Shown here: in pieces, positions 26,846 through 36,966 of the stretch
Position numbering within the stretch: the stretch's first letter is position 1
Layout: each line of letters starts with the position of its first letter
Assembly (NCBI RefSeq): GCF_026870155.1
Contig: NZ_CP113975.1
Location: forward strand, 4,402,001-4,466,000
DNA length: 64,000 bases
Source: Flavobacterium marginilacus
Lineage (GTDB): Bacteria; Bacteroidota; Bacteroidia; Flavobacteriales; Flavobacteriaceae
Direction: 5' to 3'
Notes under the pieces: model-generated
Database searches by the model: none
Seen by the model: the letters and a program-made list of their open reading frames with translations, nothing else
Told to the model about the DNA's origin: nothing
Position numbers and translations under genes: made by a program

Positions 26846-28237
26846 TTACTCTGCGTTATCTAAAAACTCTTTAATCTTATCCACATATTTATCAAAAAAC
26901 GATCTTCTAATTTTATTTTCTGTTGATTCCTCTCTTACAGGTTCTGTTTGAAGTACTTTTTCAGGCTGTACATACACCTCTTCTTTTATTTCTGGTTTTT
27001 CTTCAACAATAGGCTCTCTATAATAGGTTATTTTTTCAGGAGCTGCAGCTACCTGCATTTTAACTGCGCTCTGTGTTTTATTATCAATACTATTCATTAC
27101 CAGTCCAACAGCAGTTGCATATAACGGACTTGAAATTTCCTCATCTGAATTACCAGCTAAATGCTCATTTGGATATCCAATTCTTGTATCCATTCCGGTA
27201 ATGTACTCAACCAACTGCTTGATATGTTTTAATTGTGCTCCTCCTCCTGTAAGGACAATTCCGGCAATTAATTTTTTGCGCGGATCTTCATGTCCATAAG
27301 CTCTTACTTCGGTAAAAACCTGCTCAATTATCTCAACAACTCTTGCATTTATTATTTTCGAAAGATTCTTTAACGAAATCTCTTTAGGCTCTCTTCCTCT
27401 TAATCCTGGAATAGAAACAATTTCATTGTCTTTATTTTCTCCAGGCCAGGCCGAACCAAATTTCACTTTCAACAACTCGGCTTGCTTTTCTATAATCGAA
27501 CAGCCTTCTTTGATATCATCTGTAATCACATTTCCTCCGAAAGGGATAACTGCTGTATGACGAATAATTCCGTCCTTGAAAATTGCCAGATCAGTCGTTC
27601 CACCTCCAATGTCAATAAGAGCAACTCCAGCCTCTTTTTCTTCCTGACTCAAAACAGCATCCGAAGATGCTAACGGCTCTAATGTAAGCCCCGACAATTC
27701 AATACCTGAACTCTGAATACATCTGCCGACATTTCTAATAGAAGATGCCTGTCCTACTACAACATGAAAACTGCTTTCCAGTCTTCCTCCATACATTCCA
27801 ATCGGTTCTTTAATATCTGACTGCCCGTCAATTTTAAATTCCTGTGGCAATACATGAATAATTTCTTCTCCTGGCAGCATAGCGAGTTTATGCACCTGAT
27901 TGATCAATAAATCAATATCATTTCCTCCTATTACTTCTTCAGGATTACTTCTGCTGATGTAATCACTATGCTGAATACTTCTTATATGCTGTCCCGCAAT
28001 ACCTACTACAACATCTTTTATTTTATAGCCTGAATTATTTTCAGCCTCAAGAATCGCTTGCTGAATCGACTGGATTGTCTGAGTGATGTTATTTACAACA
28101 CCTCTTGCAACACCTAAACTTTTAGATTTACCAACACCTAAAATTTCAAGTTTTCCATACTCGTTCTTTTTGCCTATCATGGCAACTATTTTTGTTGTCC
28201 CAATGTCTAGACCTACTGCAATATTCTCTTTTTCCAT
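26846..28237 (-). CDS. ftsA: Cell division protein FtsA
   Basis: This 463-residue actin-like ATPase tethers FtsZ filaments to the membrane. The ATP-binding phosphate motifs GLDIGTTKI and IDIGGGTTDLAIF and the adenosine motif GIVLTGGGAQLKHI are intact, and the SHS2/1C insertion is present. An extended linker after about residue 395 ends in an amphipathic-looking C-terminal helix (RSFFDKYVDKIKEFLDN), the likely membrane anchor. It lies 6 bases after ftsQ. Confidence 0.97.
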   Translation of the reverse strand: MEKENIAVGLDIGTTKIVAMIGKKNEYGKLEILGVGKSKSLGVARGVVNNITQTIQSIQQAILEAENNSGYKIKDVVVGIAGQHIRSIQHSDYISRSNPEEVIGGNDIDLLINQVHKLAMLPGEEIIHVLPQEFKIDGQSDIKEPIGMYGGRLESSFHVVVGQASSIRNVGRCIQSSGIELSGLTLEPLASSDAVLSQEEKEAGVALIDIGGGTTDLAIFKDGIIRHTAVIPFGGNVITDDIKEGCSIIEKQAELLKVKFGSAWPGENKDNEIVSIPGLRGREPKEISLKNLSKIINARVVEIIEQVFTEVRAYGHEDPRKKLIAGIVLTGGGAQLKHIKQLVEYITGMDTRIGYPNEHLAGNSDEEISSPLYATAVGLVMNSIDNKTQSAVKMQVAAAPEKITYYREPIVEEKPEIKEEVYVQPEKVLQTEPVREESTENKIRRSFFDKYVDKIKEFLDNAE

Positions 28238-28243
28238 TTTCTA

Positions 28244-28966
28244 TTATTTTGTGCAAACTACCTGTTCCGTAAACCGGAGATCTATTTTTTTATATTTATA
28301 CAAAGAACTGTCCAAACTTACTTTTTGAAAAAAAGCTTTGTAATTTTGAAATTTTCGTTCTACATTTATCAAACCGCCAAAATCAATTTGATAATTATAA
28401 TTTCTATTGAGCATTAATAAGCTACCATTAGGCATAATTTGTATCCCAATGATGTTTTTTCTCAAAAACGCATCATCATAAATTATCTTAAATAATTTAA
28501 ATAAATCTTTGTTGTTTTTCTTGTTTATCTCCCCAGAAACAAGTGGAACCCGAGCTGTAAAATTTGCCGACAATGGCATGGTATTCCCCTCACTGTCAAT
28601 ATAAAAGGAACCCTCATCATTAAAGACCCTAGCAATAGGGGTCTTTTGTTTTACAACTGCTTTTAGAACACCATCGATACTTACATAAACATCTGCTTTC
28701 TCGATCATTTTCTGAGCATTTAATACCTGCTCCAATTTGTTCAAATCTAGCCTATCTTTTCTTATAGTTTTAGCATCCGGATTATTTTCTATCAACAATT
28801 TATTAACCGTTTCGCTTTTTAAAAAAAGAGCGTTATCACCTACAAAAACAACTTCTGTTTTAATCAATTTTCTCTTCGAATTTCTTTTTGACGTAAATGA
28901 AAAAAGAAAAATGACCAACGAAAACATTAGTAATAATCTTATATTATTCCAATTAAAAACTTTCAT
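28244..28966 (-). CDS. ftsQ: Cell division protein FtsQ
   Basis: This single-pass membrane protein of the divisome has about 240 residues. It has a short cytoplasmic N-terminus, one TM segment (about 8-25) and a periplasmic POTRA-like domain (TEVVFVGDNALFLKSETVNKLL), followed by a beta domain. The frame extends upstream to 28999. The ATG at 28966 gives a normal N-terminus (MKVFNWNNIRLLL) and reduces overlap with murC from 47 to 14 bases, so I prefer it. Confidence 0.9.
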   Translation of the reverse strand: MKVFNWNNIRLLLMFSLVIFLFSFTSKRNSKRKLIKTEVVFVGDNALFLKSETVNKLLIENNPDAKTIRKDRLDLNKLEQVLNAQKMIEKADVYVSIDGVLKAVVKQKTPIARVFNDEGSFYIDSEGNTMPLSANFTARVPLVSGEINKKNNKDLFKLFKIIYDDAFLRKNIIGIQIMPNGSLLMLNRNYNYQIDFGGLINVERKFQNYKAFFQKVSLDSSLYKYKKIDLRFTEQVVCTK

Positions 28967-30302
28967 ATAATGCTTTTTTAATTGACGGAACCATCTCACC
29001 TAAATCACCCGCTCCGATTGTTACAATTACAGCGGCATCATTAGCTAAAATTTCAGAAATGAGATCTTCTTTATTCACTATTTTCTTATGTTCATTTGTC
29101 ATTTTATCCATAAGCCATTGTGAAGTTATTCCTTCCATCGGCAGTTCACGTGCAGGATAAATTTCCATCAGAAATACTTCGTCAAAAGCAGACAGACTTT
29201 TAGCAAAATTATCTGCAAAATCCCTTGTTCTGCTAAATAAATGCGGCTGAAAAACTGCCAGTACTTTTTTACCCGGATACAATTCCCTAACAGCCTGATG
29301 AACAGCATTTATTTCGGTAGGATGATGTGCATAATCATCAATATAAACTAAATTATCGCTTTTAATCTGGCATGAAAAACGTCTTCTTATTCCTTTAAAT
29401 GAATCCAAAGCCCTGGCAACAGCGTCAGTCGGGGTGCCGTAGGTTACTGCCATGGCCAATGCCATTAAAGCATTCATTAAATTGTGTTTACCCGGCAGTC
29501 CGAAACGCAGATCTTTAATCAGACCGTTTGGCGTTTTCACATCAAAAACATAACTGCTGTTTTCTATCCTCACATTCAGAGCCTGAAAAACTGCCTCTTG
29601 ATTAACTGCGCAGACAATACCGTCAATTGGCAGTTCATTAGTTATAAAAAGATTCTTCTTGTCTTTAATTTTATCAGCAAATTCCACAAACGAAGCTTCG
29701 ATTGCATCACTTGTTCCATAAATATCTAAATGATCCGCATCCATTGAAGTCACACAAGCAATATTCGGATGCAGATGCAGGAAGGAACGGTCAAATTCAT
29801 CAGCTTCGACTACCGTGACTGTTTTACCGTTTCCAATTAAATTAGAATCATAATTCTCAACTATTCCGCCTATAAAAGCTGTAACATCTGCACCGCTTTC
29901 ATATAAAATATGCCCCAAAATACTTGAGGTAGTTGTTTTGCCATGCGTTCCCGCTACCGCAAAGCAAAAAGTATCTTTGGTAATAATTCCTAAAACTTCA
30001 GCTCTCTTTTTCAATTCATACCCGCGCTCCATGAAAAAATTCCACTCAGAATGTGTAAATGGTACCGCCGGCGTAATTATAACCAATGTATTTTCAACGT
30101 AATAATTACTTGGAATCAAACTGATATCATCTTCAAAATGAATATCAATACCGCTTTCAATCAATTCACTGGTAAGGATTGAAGGTGTTTTATCATAGCC
30201 TGAAACGTGCTTGCCAATAGCTTTAAAATAACGGGCTAAAGCACTCATCCCAATGCCTCCGATTCCTATGAAATAGACGTTATGTATTTGATTTAAATTC
30301 AT
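28953..30302 (-). CDS. murC: UDP-N-acetylmuramate-L-alanine ligase MurC
   Basis: This 449-residue cytoplasmic Mur ligase adds L-Ala to UDP-MurNAc. The N-terminal Rossmann motif FIGIGGIGMSALA is specific to MurC. The ATP loop GTHGKTTTSS, the central motif VVEADEFDRSFL and the C-terminal DDYAHHPTEI are all present. It overlaps ftsQ by 14 bases and follows murG after 65 bases. Confidence 0.97.
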   Translation of the reverse strand: MNLNQIHNVYFIGIGGIGMSALARYFKAIGKHVSGYDKTPSILTSELIESGIDIHFEDDISLIPSNYYVENTLVIITPAVPFTHSEWNFFMERGYELKKRAEVLGIITKDTFCFAVAGTHGKTTTSSILGHILYESGADVTAFIGGIVENYDSNLIGNGKTVTVVEADEFDRSFLHLHPNIACVTSMDADHLDIYGTSDAIEASFVEFADKIKDKKNLFITNELPIDGIVCAVNQEAVFQALNVRIENSSYVFDVKTPNGLIKDLRFGLPGKHNLMNALMALAMAVTYGTPTDAVARALDSFKGIRRRFSCQIKSDNLVYIDDYAHHPTEINAVHQAVRELYPGKKVLAVFQPHLFSRTRDFADNFAKSLSAFDEVFLMEIYPARELPMEGITSQWLMDKMTNEHKKIVNKEDLISEILANDAAVIVTIGAGDLGEMVPSIKKALYESF

Positions 30303-30367
30303 TTTGCTTTATTTATATTTTATCATCCTTCTTCTGCATTCAGCAGTTTTTATAAATACTGATCCGT

Positions 30368-31456
30368 TTATTTAATCAGCTTCACGATTTCATCAGCAAT
30401 CTGAGCTGTTGCATTTGGTCTGGCCAGCAGCTTAATATTCTGGCTTAACTGCTCCTGCTTTCCTGGGTCTTTAATCAAAGATTCAAAAACCAGACTGAAG
30501 TCGTCATCCAATTGTGATTCTTTGAGTAAAATTGCTCCTTTTTTATCTACAATTGCCTGAGCATTTTTAGTCTGATGATCTTCGGCTACATTAGGAGACG
30601 GAATAAAAATTACTGGTTTCCCCACTATGCACAGCTCCGAAACCGAAGATGCGCCAGCTCTGGAAATCACAACATCTGAAGCCGCATAAACCAAATCCAT
30701 TCTCTCAATAAAAGCCATTACCTGAACATTGTACTGATTGTATTTTTTATAATCTTCAAAATAAAATTTTCCGCACTGCCAGATTACCTGAACATTTAAC
30801 GAAAGTAATTTATCCAGCTGCTTTTCGATTAACTGGTTGATTCTTCTGGCTCCAAGACTTCCGCCCAGGATCAATAATGTTTTTTTATTTCTGTCTAATT
30901 TAAAATGCGCAATAGCTTCCTCTCTTTTAGACTCTATATCCAATAAATCCTGACGAACGGGATTCCCTGTTAACGTTATTTTATCCTGAGGAAAAAATCT
31001 TTCCAAATGCTCGTATGCAACACAAATGCTGTTTGCTTTTTTACTCAGCAGCTTATTAGTGATTCCAGGATAGGAATTTTGTTCCTGAATAACTGTTGGA
31101 ATATTCATACTGTTAGCCATTTTCAATAATGGCCCACTGGCAAAACCTCCTGTTCCAATAACCACATCAGGTTTGAACTGCTTGATGATTTTTCTCGATT
31201 TCCATAAACTGTCAATAAATTTCAAAGGCAGCATTGCATTCTGAAAGGTTATTTTCCTCTGCAGACCGGCTATCCAAAGGCCTTTAATTTCATAGCCTGC
31301 CTGAGGTACTTTCTGCATCTCCATTTTGTCTTTGGCACCGACAAACAAAATATCAGCATCCGGGAAACGGAATTTCAATTCATTTGCGATTGCAATGGCT
31401 GGATAAATATGACCTCCGGTACCGCCTCCGCTTAAGATAAATTTATGCTTTGTCAT
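30368..31456 (-). CDS. murG: MurG lipid II-forming GlcNAc transferase
   Basis: This 362-residue GT28-family enzyme adds GlcNAc to lipid I at the inner face of the membrane. The N-terminal glycine-rich loop [11 protein letters not shown], the second loop [10 protein letters not shown] and the UDP-binding region ([24 protein letters not shown]) are intact. It lies in the usual order between ftsW and murC. Confidence 0.97.
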   Translation of the reverse strand: MTKHKFILSGGGTGGHIYPAIAIANELKFRFPDADILFVGAKDKMEMQKVPQAGYEIKGLWIAGLQRKITFQNAMLPLKFIDSLWKSRKIIKQFKPDVVIGTGGFASGPLLKMANSMNIPTVIQEQNSYPGITNKLLSKKANSICVAYEHLERFFPQDKITLTGNPVRQDLLDIESKREEAIAHFKLDRNKKTLLILGGSLGARRINQLIEKQLDKLLSLNVQVIWQCGKFYFEDYKKYNQYNVQVMAFIERMDLVYAASDVVISRAGASSVSELCIVGKPVIFIPSPNVAEDHQTKNAQAIVDKKGAILLKESQLDDDFSLVFESLIKDPGKQEQLSQNIKLLARPNATAQIADEIVKLIK

Positions 31457-31535
31457 TTTGAAAATTTCTAAGTTGCGTCTTTTTAATACTAAATTGTAAC
31501 GGACTGCATTATTACATTACACACTAATAAACCAA

Positions 31536-32855
31536 TTATTTCAGCACTGCATTCATTGGATTATTTGAATTATCCGTAATCGAATAATTACCTGTGTCAA
31601 AATTGTCATTACCATTTTTTAAATCTGCTTCCGCGAGATCTGCTTCCATTTCTCTGTCTATAAGCTTTTGAAGAATTTCTTCTCTTTTTTCTTTATCTAA
31701 TTTTTCCTGAGCAATTTCTTCTTCTTTTTTGGTCACACTTAAAATAATTCCAAGCCCAAAACAAGTCATCCAGATAGAACTTCCTCCGCTGCTTATCAGA
31801 GGCAGGGTCTGCCCCGTAACCGGCAATAATTCAACGGCAACTGCCATATTAATCATGGCCTGAAAAATCATTGGAAAACCTAATCCAATTACCACTAATT
31901 TCCCAAAAAGAGTGTTCGCTTTATGAGAAGCAACGACAAATCTAAATAGCAAAAGCAGGTACAAAACCAAAACCCCTAAACCGCCTACTAATCCGTATTC
32001 TTCAACAATAATGGCATAAATAAAATCGGAAGAAGACTGCGGCAGGAAGTTTTTCTGAACACTTTTACCAGGCCCTAAACCATATATCTGACCGGAAGCT
32101 ATAGCAATTTTGGCCTTTTCAATTTGATAATCATCCTCATCAGCTTTATTGCTTGTGAAATTTTCTATCCGGCTTTCCCATGTTCCTACCCTGCTAAAAA
32201 ATCTTGACTCTGGAAATTGTTTTGATATCAATACAAAAAAGGTTAACATCACTGCTCCTGAACCAATGATAAAAAAGATGTATTTCAAAGGATATCTTCC
32301 AATAAAAACAAGCATAAGCACCATTGAAAAAATCAAGGCAGTTGTAGAAAAATTGGCAGGCAGAATAAATACCAGTGTAATAAAAACAGGAGTCCAAAGT
32401 TCCCAAAGCGAAGATTTGAAAGTAATAGGAGTTTCTCTGGTCTTAGATAAATAACGGGCAACAAAGATAAATAAAACAATAGCTGCAAGTGTTGATGTCT
32501 GAAATGACAACCCAACAAACGGAATCTGAATCCATCGGCTCGCATTGGCGCCTGCAATTACAGTACCTTTTACAAGAGTGTATCCTAATAAAAGCCAGAC
32601 AATAGGCAGTCCAGCCTTGGAAATTGCTCTAAAATAATGATAAGGAATGTTATGTACCCAATAAATAATCAGTATACCAAAACAGATGTGAGCTAAATGC
32701 TTTACCAGATAACCCAAAGTATTACCAGTACCATGACCTAAATAAGCCAAATTACTGCTGGCACTAAAAACAGGCATAAAGGAAAACAAAGCCAATAAGA
32801 TCACGAATGACCAAATGCCTTTATCTCCTTTTAACTTGCTAATTAGCTCTTTCAT
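31536..32855 (-). CDS. ftsW: SEDS peptidoglycan glycosyltransferase FtsW
   Basis: This 439-residue polytopic protein has about ten membrane segments. SEDS-family features include GANASRWIQIPFVGLSFQTS, the long periplasmic loop with YGLGPGKSVQKNFLPQSSSDFIYAIIVEEYG, and the C-terminal PLISSGGSSIW. It polymerises glycan strands at the septum together with the transpeptidase FtsI encoded upstream in the same cluster. A charged cytoplasmic tail of about 60 residues follows the last membrane segment. Confidence 0.96.
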   Translation of the reverse strand: MKELISKLKGDKGIWSFVILLALFSFMPVFSASSNLAYLGHGTGNTLGYLVKHLAHICFGILIIYWVHNIPYHYFRAISKAGLPIVWLLLGYTLVKGTVIAGANASRWIQIPFVGLSFQTSTLAAIVLFIFVARYLSKTRETPITFKSSLWELWTPVFITLVFILPANFSTTALIFSMVLMLVFIGRYPLKYIFFIIGSGAVMLTFFVLISKQFPESRFFSRVGTWESRIENFTSNKADEDDYQIEKAKIAIASGQIYGLGPGKSVQKNFLPQSSSDFIYAIIVEEYGLVGGLGVLVLYLLLLFRFVVASHKANTLFGKLVVIGLGFPMIFQAMINMAVAVELLPVTGQTLPLISSGGSSIWMTCFGLGIILSVTKKEEEIAQEKLDKEKREEILQKLIDREMEADLAEADLKNGNDNFDTGNYSITDNSNNPMNAVLK

Positions 32856-32878
32856 TTTTTTTGTTTAATGTTTTTATT

Positions 32879-32916
32879 GTTTAAAGTTTAAAATTTTGCG
32901 ACATTAAACTTTAAAC
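32879..32916. repeat. 13-bp inverted repeat between murD and ftsW
   Basis: GTTTAAAGTTTAA (32879-32891) and TTAAACTTTAAAC (32904-32916) form a perfect stem with a 12-base loop in the 72-base gap. It could be an mRNA processing or attenuation structure. It has no GC-rich stem, so it is a weak terminator at best. Confidence 0.6.
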
Positions 32917-32927
32917 CTTAAACTATT

Positions 32928-34259
32928 TTATAAATTTTTAACCGCCTGCTTAAACTGTCTTCCTCTATCTTCATAGCTTTCAAACAAATCAAAACTTGCG
33001 CATGCCGGTGACAATAAAACAGTATCGCCTTTTTCGGATAAACGCTGTGCCATTTTTACAGCTTCATTCATATTGTCTACTTCTACCATAATATCGACCA
33101 CACTGCCAAACGCATCAATAATTTTTTTATTATCGATTCCTAAACAAATAATAGCTTTAACTTTCTCACGTACAAGTGACATTAATTCATGATAGTCATT
33201 CCCTTTATCAACACCCCCAACAATCCAGACAGTCGGCGAATTCATGCTTTCCAAAGCAAAAAATACAGAGTTCACATTGGTAGCTTTAGAATCATTTATA
33301 TACTGAACATTCTGAATTTTGAGTACTTTCTCTAAACGATGCTCAACACCTTGGAAATCGGACATGCTTTCACGAATAGTACTTTTTCTAATTTTCAAAA
33401 TATTGGCAACTGAACTTGCTGCCATGGCATTTTTCAAATTATGTTTTCCTTCTAATGAAATATGTTCTGTATCCATTGTAAACTCTTCTGTATTGATTTT
33501 AACTTCCATTGTGTTATTTTTTATAAACGCTCCTTCGCTATATTCATCGGTTAACGAAAAAGGAATTAATTTAGCTCTTACTGTATTATTCTTTAACCAT
33601 TCTAAAATGGCCTCATCATTTGCATCATAAATAAGGAAATCTTCCTCGGTCTGATTCATTGTAATTCTGAACTTTGAATCAATATAATTTTGATATTTGT
33701 AATCGTAGCGATCCAAATGATCCGGACTTATATTTGTTATTACTGCAACATGCGGTTTAAAATTCACAATGCCGTCCAGCTGAAAACTGCTTAACTCAAT
33801 AACATAGTAATCATAATTATTATCTGCCACCTGCCAGGCAAAACTTTTACCAACATTTCCGGCTAATCCTACATTCAGCCCTGCTGATTTTAACACATGA
33901 TGTGTTAACATTGTAGTTGTAGTTTTACCGTTGCTTCCAGTAATTCCAATAGTTACTGCGTTTGTAAAAGCGGCCGCAAATTCAATCTCAGAAATTATAG
34001 AAACACCTTTACTCTTTAATTGCTTAACGATGGGTGATTTATCTGGAATACCCGGACTCTTCATCACAACATCAGCATTCAGAATCAATTCCTCAGTATG
34101 CTTTTCTTCTTCCCAGGCTATTTCATTAATAACCAGTACTTCTTTATAACTGTCTTTTATTTTTCCAAAATCAGAAACAAAAACATCATAACCCTGTTTC
34201 TTACCAAGGATAGCAGTACCTACACCGCTTTCTCCTCCTCCTAATATTACCAGCCTCAT
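32928..34259 (-). CDS. murD: UDP-MurNAc-L-alanine-D-glutamate ligase MurD
   Basis: This 443-residue Mur ligase has the N-terminal Rossmann-like motif LGGGESGVGTA, the ATP loop GITGSNGKTTTTML, central motifs around YVIELSSFQLD and NISPDHLDRY, and the C-terminal NDSKATNVNSV and LLSPACASFDLF. It adds D-Glu to the growing stem peptide. It lies 3 bases after mraY. Confidence 0.97.
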   Translation of the reverse strand: MRLVILGGGESGVGTAILGKKQGYDVFVSDFGKIKDSYKEVLVINEIAWEEEKHTEELILNADVVMKSPGIPDKSPIVKQLKSKGVSIISEIEFAAAFTNAVTIGITGSNGKTTTTMLTHHVLKSAGLNVGLAGNVGKSFAWQVADNNYDYYVIELSSFQLDGIVNFKPHVAVITNISPDHLDRYDYKYQNYIDSKFRITMNQTEEDFLIYDANDEAILEWLKNNTVRAKLIPFSLTDEYSEGAFIKNNTMEVKINTEEFTMDTEHISLEGKHNLKNAMAASSVANILKIRKSTIRESMSDFQGVEHRLEKVLKIQNVQYINDSKATNVNSVFFALESMNSPTVWIVGGVDKGNDYHELMSLVREKVKAIICLGIDNKKIIDAFGSVVDIMVEVDNMNEAVKMAQRLSEKGDTVLLSPACASFDLFESYEDRGRQFKQAVKNL

Positions 34260-34262
34260 ATA

Positions 34263-35495
34263 TTATCTCAGTTTCAGTGTGACAATAGACAGAATGGCCA
34301 GCATAATTGCGACTACCCAAAACCGTGTGACTATCTTACTTTCATGATAACCTTTCTTTTGATAGTGATGATGAAGAGGTGCCATCAAAAAGATTCTGCG
34401 TCCTTCACCAAAACGTTTTTTGGTGTATTTGAAATAGCTCACCTGCAGCACAACCGAAAAATTTTCGACCAAAAAGATTCCGCAGAATAAAGGAATAAGC
34501 ATTTCCTTGCGGACAGCAATTGCCAGTACCGCAATAATACCTCCAATGGTTAGACTTCCCGTATCTCCCATAAAAACTGAGGCAGGATAGGAATTGTACC
34601 AAAGAAAGCCAATTAATGCTCCAAGGAAGGAAGCTATAAATACCGTCATCTCTCCAGAGTTTGGTATATACATTATATTAAGATAATTGGAGAAAATAAT
34701 ATTTCCCGAAACAAACGTAAAAATCATAAGAGCAAAAACGGACACTGCAGAAGTTCCCGCGGCTAATCCGTCAATTCCATCCGTTAAATTAGCTCCATTT
34801 GAAACTGCAGTAATAATAAAAACCACTACTGGTATAAAGATTAACCAAGCCCATTTTTCGTAGCCCTCGCCTGTCCATGCTAATACCTCGGCATAATCAA
34901 ACTCATTATTTTTGAAGAAAGGGATAGTTGTAGCTGTAGATTTCTCTTCAACAGGAGCCTGCTTAATTACATTTTCGGTTGTAATTGCTTTAAAAACATC
35001 ACTTTTTCCTGCATCGGTTCTGACAGTAACTGCTGGGCTAAAATAAAGCACAGAACCAACAATTATTCCTAAACCTACCTGACCAAAGACTTTAAAAATA
35101 CCTTTAAGACCTTGTTTATCTTTCTTGAATATTTTAATATAATCATCAATAAAACCAATAACTCCCATCCACAAGGTGGTAACTATTAATAAAACAATAT
35201 AGATATTATGCAGTTTTGCAAAAAGCATAACAGGAACAAGAGTTGCAAAAATGATAATGATACCTCCCATGGTAGGCGTACCCGCTTTTTCATTTTGACC
35301 TGCCAATCCAAGTTCACGCACTGTTTCACCAACCTGCTGTCTGCTTAAAAAACTAATTATTCGCTTCCCATAAATAGTAGACAACAACAATGATAACAAT
35401 AAAGCTAAAGAAGATCTAAAAGTGATGTATTGAAAGACCCCTGCTCCAGGAACATCCATTACTTTGTCTAAATATTGAAATAAATAGTATAGCAT
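34263..35495 (-). CDS. mraY: Phospho-MurNAc-pentapeptide transferase MraY
   Basis: This 410-residue membrane enzyme makes lipid I from UDP-MurNAc-pentapeptide and undecaprenyl phosphate. Conserved loops include [31 protein letters not shown], the Asp-rich VFMGDTGSL and the histidine-rich [12 protein letters not shown]. An insertion of about 60 residues between two membrane segments (around residue 165-225) makes it longer than the E. coli enzyme, as is usual in Bacteroidota. Confidence 0.97.
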   Translation of the reverse strand: MLYYLFQYLDKVMDVPGAGVFQYITFRSSLALLLSLLLSTIYGKRIISFLSRQQVGETVRELGLAGQNEKAGTPTMGGIIIIFATLVPVMLFAKLHNIYIVLLIVTTLWMGVIGFIDDYIKIFKKDKQGLKGIFKVFGQVGLGIIVGSVLYFSPAVTVRTDAGKSDVFKAITTENVIKQAPVEEKSTATTIPFFKNNEFDYAEVLAWTGEGYEKWAWLIFIPVVVFIITAVSNGANLTDGIDGLAAGTSAVSVFALMIFTFVSGNIIFSNYLNIMYIPNSGEMTVFIASFLGALIGFLWYNSYPASVFMGDTGSLTIGGIIAVLAIAVRKEMLIPLFCGIFLVENFSVVLQVSYFKYTKKRFGEGRRIFLMAPLHHHYQKKGYHESKIVTRFWVVAIMLAILSIVTLKLR

Positions 35496-35502
35496 ATTGT
35501 TT

Positions 35503-36966
35503 TTATTTTAATAGTTGATTTAAAATTTCTTTTACATTTTTCATGTCATCAAAATCATGACGTACCCCTTTGATCTCCTGATAAGTTTCGTGTCCTTTAC
35601 CAGCAATCAATATAATATCATTTGACTGTGCCAATTGACAAGCCGTTTTAATTGCTTGAAACCTATCTGTAATTGACAGCACTTTCTTGAAATTTTGAGC
35701 CTGAACCCCTTTTTCCATTTCATGGATAATTGTTTCCGGTTCTTCATTTCTTGGATTATCTGAAGTCAAGATTACTTTATCACTCAATTCTGTCGCGATA
35801 TTAGCCATAACCGGGCGTTTTGCAGTATCTCTGTTTCCGCCACAGCCTACAACTGTTATTAATTGTTCATTATTTGTACGCACATCGTTAATAGTGTTCA
35901 AAACATTTTCGAGAGCATCCGGCGTGTGTGCATAATCGACAATAGCCGTAATATTTGCATTAGAAACTATATATTGAAATCTTCCTGAAACGCTTTCCAA
36001 TTCTGACATCAATCGAAGCACTTCAAAACTGTCCAAGCCCAGCTCGACAGCAGTTCCGTAAATTGCCAAAAGATTATATGCATTAAAATTTCCAATCAGT
36101 TTTACCCAGACTTCGTTGCCGTTTATTTTCAAAAGCAGACCAGACAATTGATTCTCCAGAATTTGTGCTTTGTAATCAGCATATGTTTTTAAAGCGTATG
36201 TTAATTTTCGGGCAGTAGTGTTTTGAAGCATTACCGGACCATTTTTGTCATCACTATTAGTCAATGCAAAAGCAGAACTAGGCAAATGATCAAAAAAAGA
36301 TTTCTTTACATCTCTATATTCGGCAAACGTTGGATGATAATCCAGATGATCATGGGACAGATTTGTAAATATCCCTCCTCTAAAATGCAATCCTTCAGTA
36401 CGTTTTTGATGAATTCCATGCGAACTTACTTCCATAAAACAATACTCAACACCAGCCTCAATCATCTCATTAAGGAAATAATTGATCGTAATAGAATCTG
36501 GCGTTGTATGCGTGGCTTTGTGCTCTGTTTCATCAACCAAAATCTTTACTGTAGACAGTAATCCTACCTTAAAGCCTGCTTTTTTAAATAATTGATACAG
36601 CAGTGAAGCAATAGTAGTTTTACCATTTGTCCCTGTAATACCAATTAGCTGCAGCTTTTGCGAAGGGTCACCATAAAAATTAGCCGCCATAAAAGCCAAG
36701 GCTGTATTCGTATCTTTTACGCAGACATAGGTTATTCCATTTATCAGATTTTCTGGAAGCGTATCGCAGATAATTGCCACTGCACCAAGACCGATTGCTT
36801 TTTCAATAAAATCATGCCCGTCAGAAATAGTACCTCGAATCGCCACAAAAACATCATCTGCCTCAATTTTTCTTGAATCGAAATGCAGCTGATTAATAGC
36901 GATTTCTGTAGAACCCGTTACAGATTCTATCGCCACTTTATATAATATGTCTTTTAATATGCTCAT
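35503..36966 (-). CDS. murE: UDP-MurNAc-tripeptide synthetase MurE (meso-DAP type)
   Basis: This 487-residue Mur ligase has the ATP loop [14 protein letters not shown], the substrate motif HTTPDSI and the C-terminal signature [14 protein letters not shown] is the hallmark of enzymes that add meso-diaminopimelate rather than lysine, so the peptidoglycan is predicted to be of the DAP type. Its ATG overlaps the ftsI stop by 4 bases (ATGA), implying coupled translation. Confidence 0.97.
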   Translation of the reverse strand: MSILKDILYKVAIESVTGSTEIAINQLHFDSRKIEADDVFVAIRGTISDGHDFIEKAIGLGAVAIICDTLPENLINGITYVCVKDTNTALAFMAANFYGDPSQKLQLIGITGTNGKTTIASLLYQLFKKAGFKVGLLSTVKILVDETEHKATHTTPDSITINYFLNEMIEAGVEYCFMEVSSHGIHQKRTEGLHFRGGIFTNLSHDHLDYHPTFAEYRDVKKSFFDHLPSSAFALTNSDDKNGPVMLQNTTARKLTYALKTYADYKAQILENQLSGLLLKINGNEVWVKLIGNFNAYNLLAIYGTAVELGLDSFEVLRLMSELESVSGRFQYIVSNANITAIVDYAHTPDALENVLNTINDVRTNNEQLITVVGCGGNRDTAKRPVMANIATELSDKVILTSDNPRNEEPETIIHEMEKGVQAQNFKKVLSITDRFQAIKTACQLAQSNDIILIAGKGHETYQEIKGVRHDFDDMKNVKEILNQLLK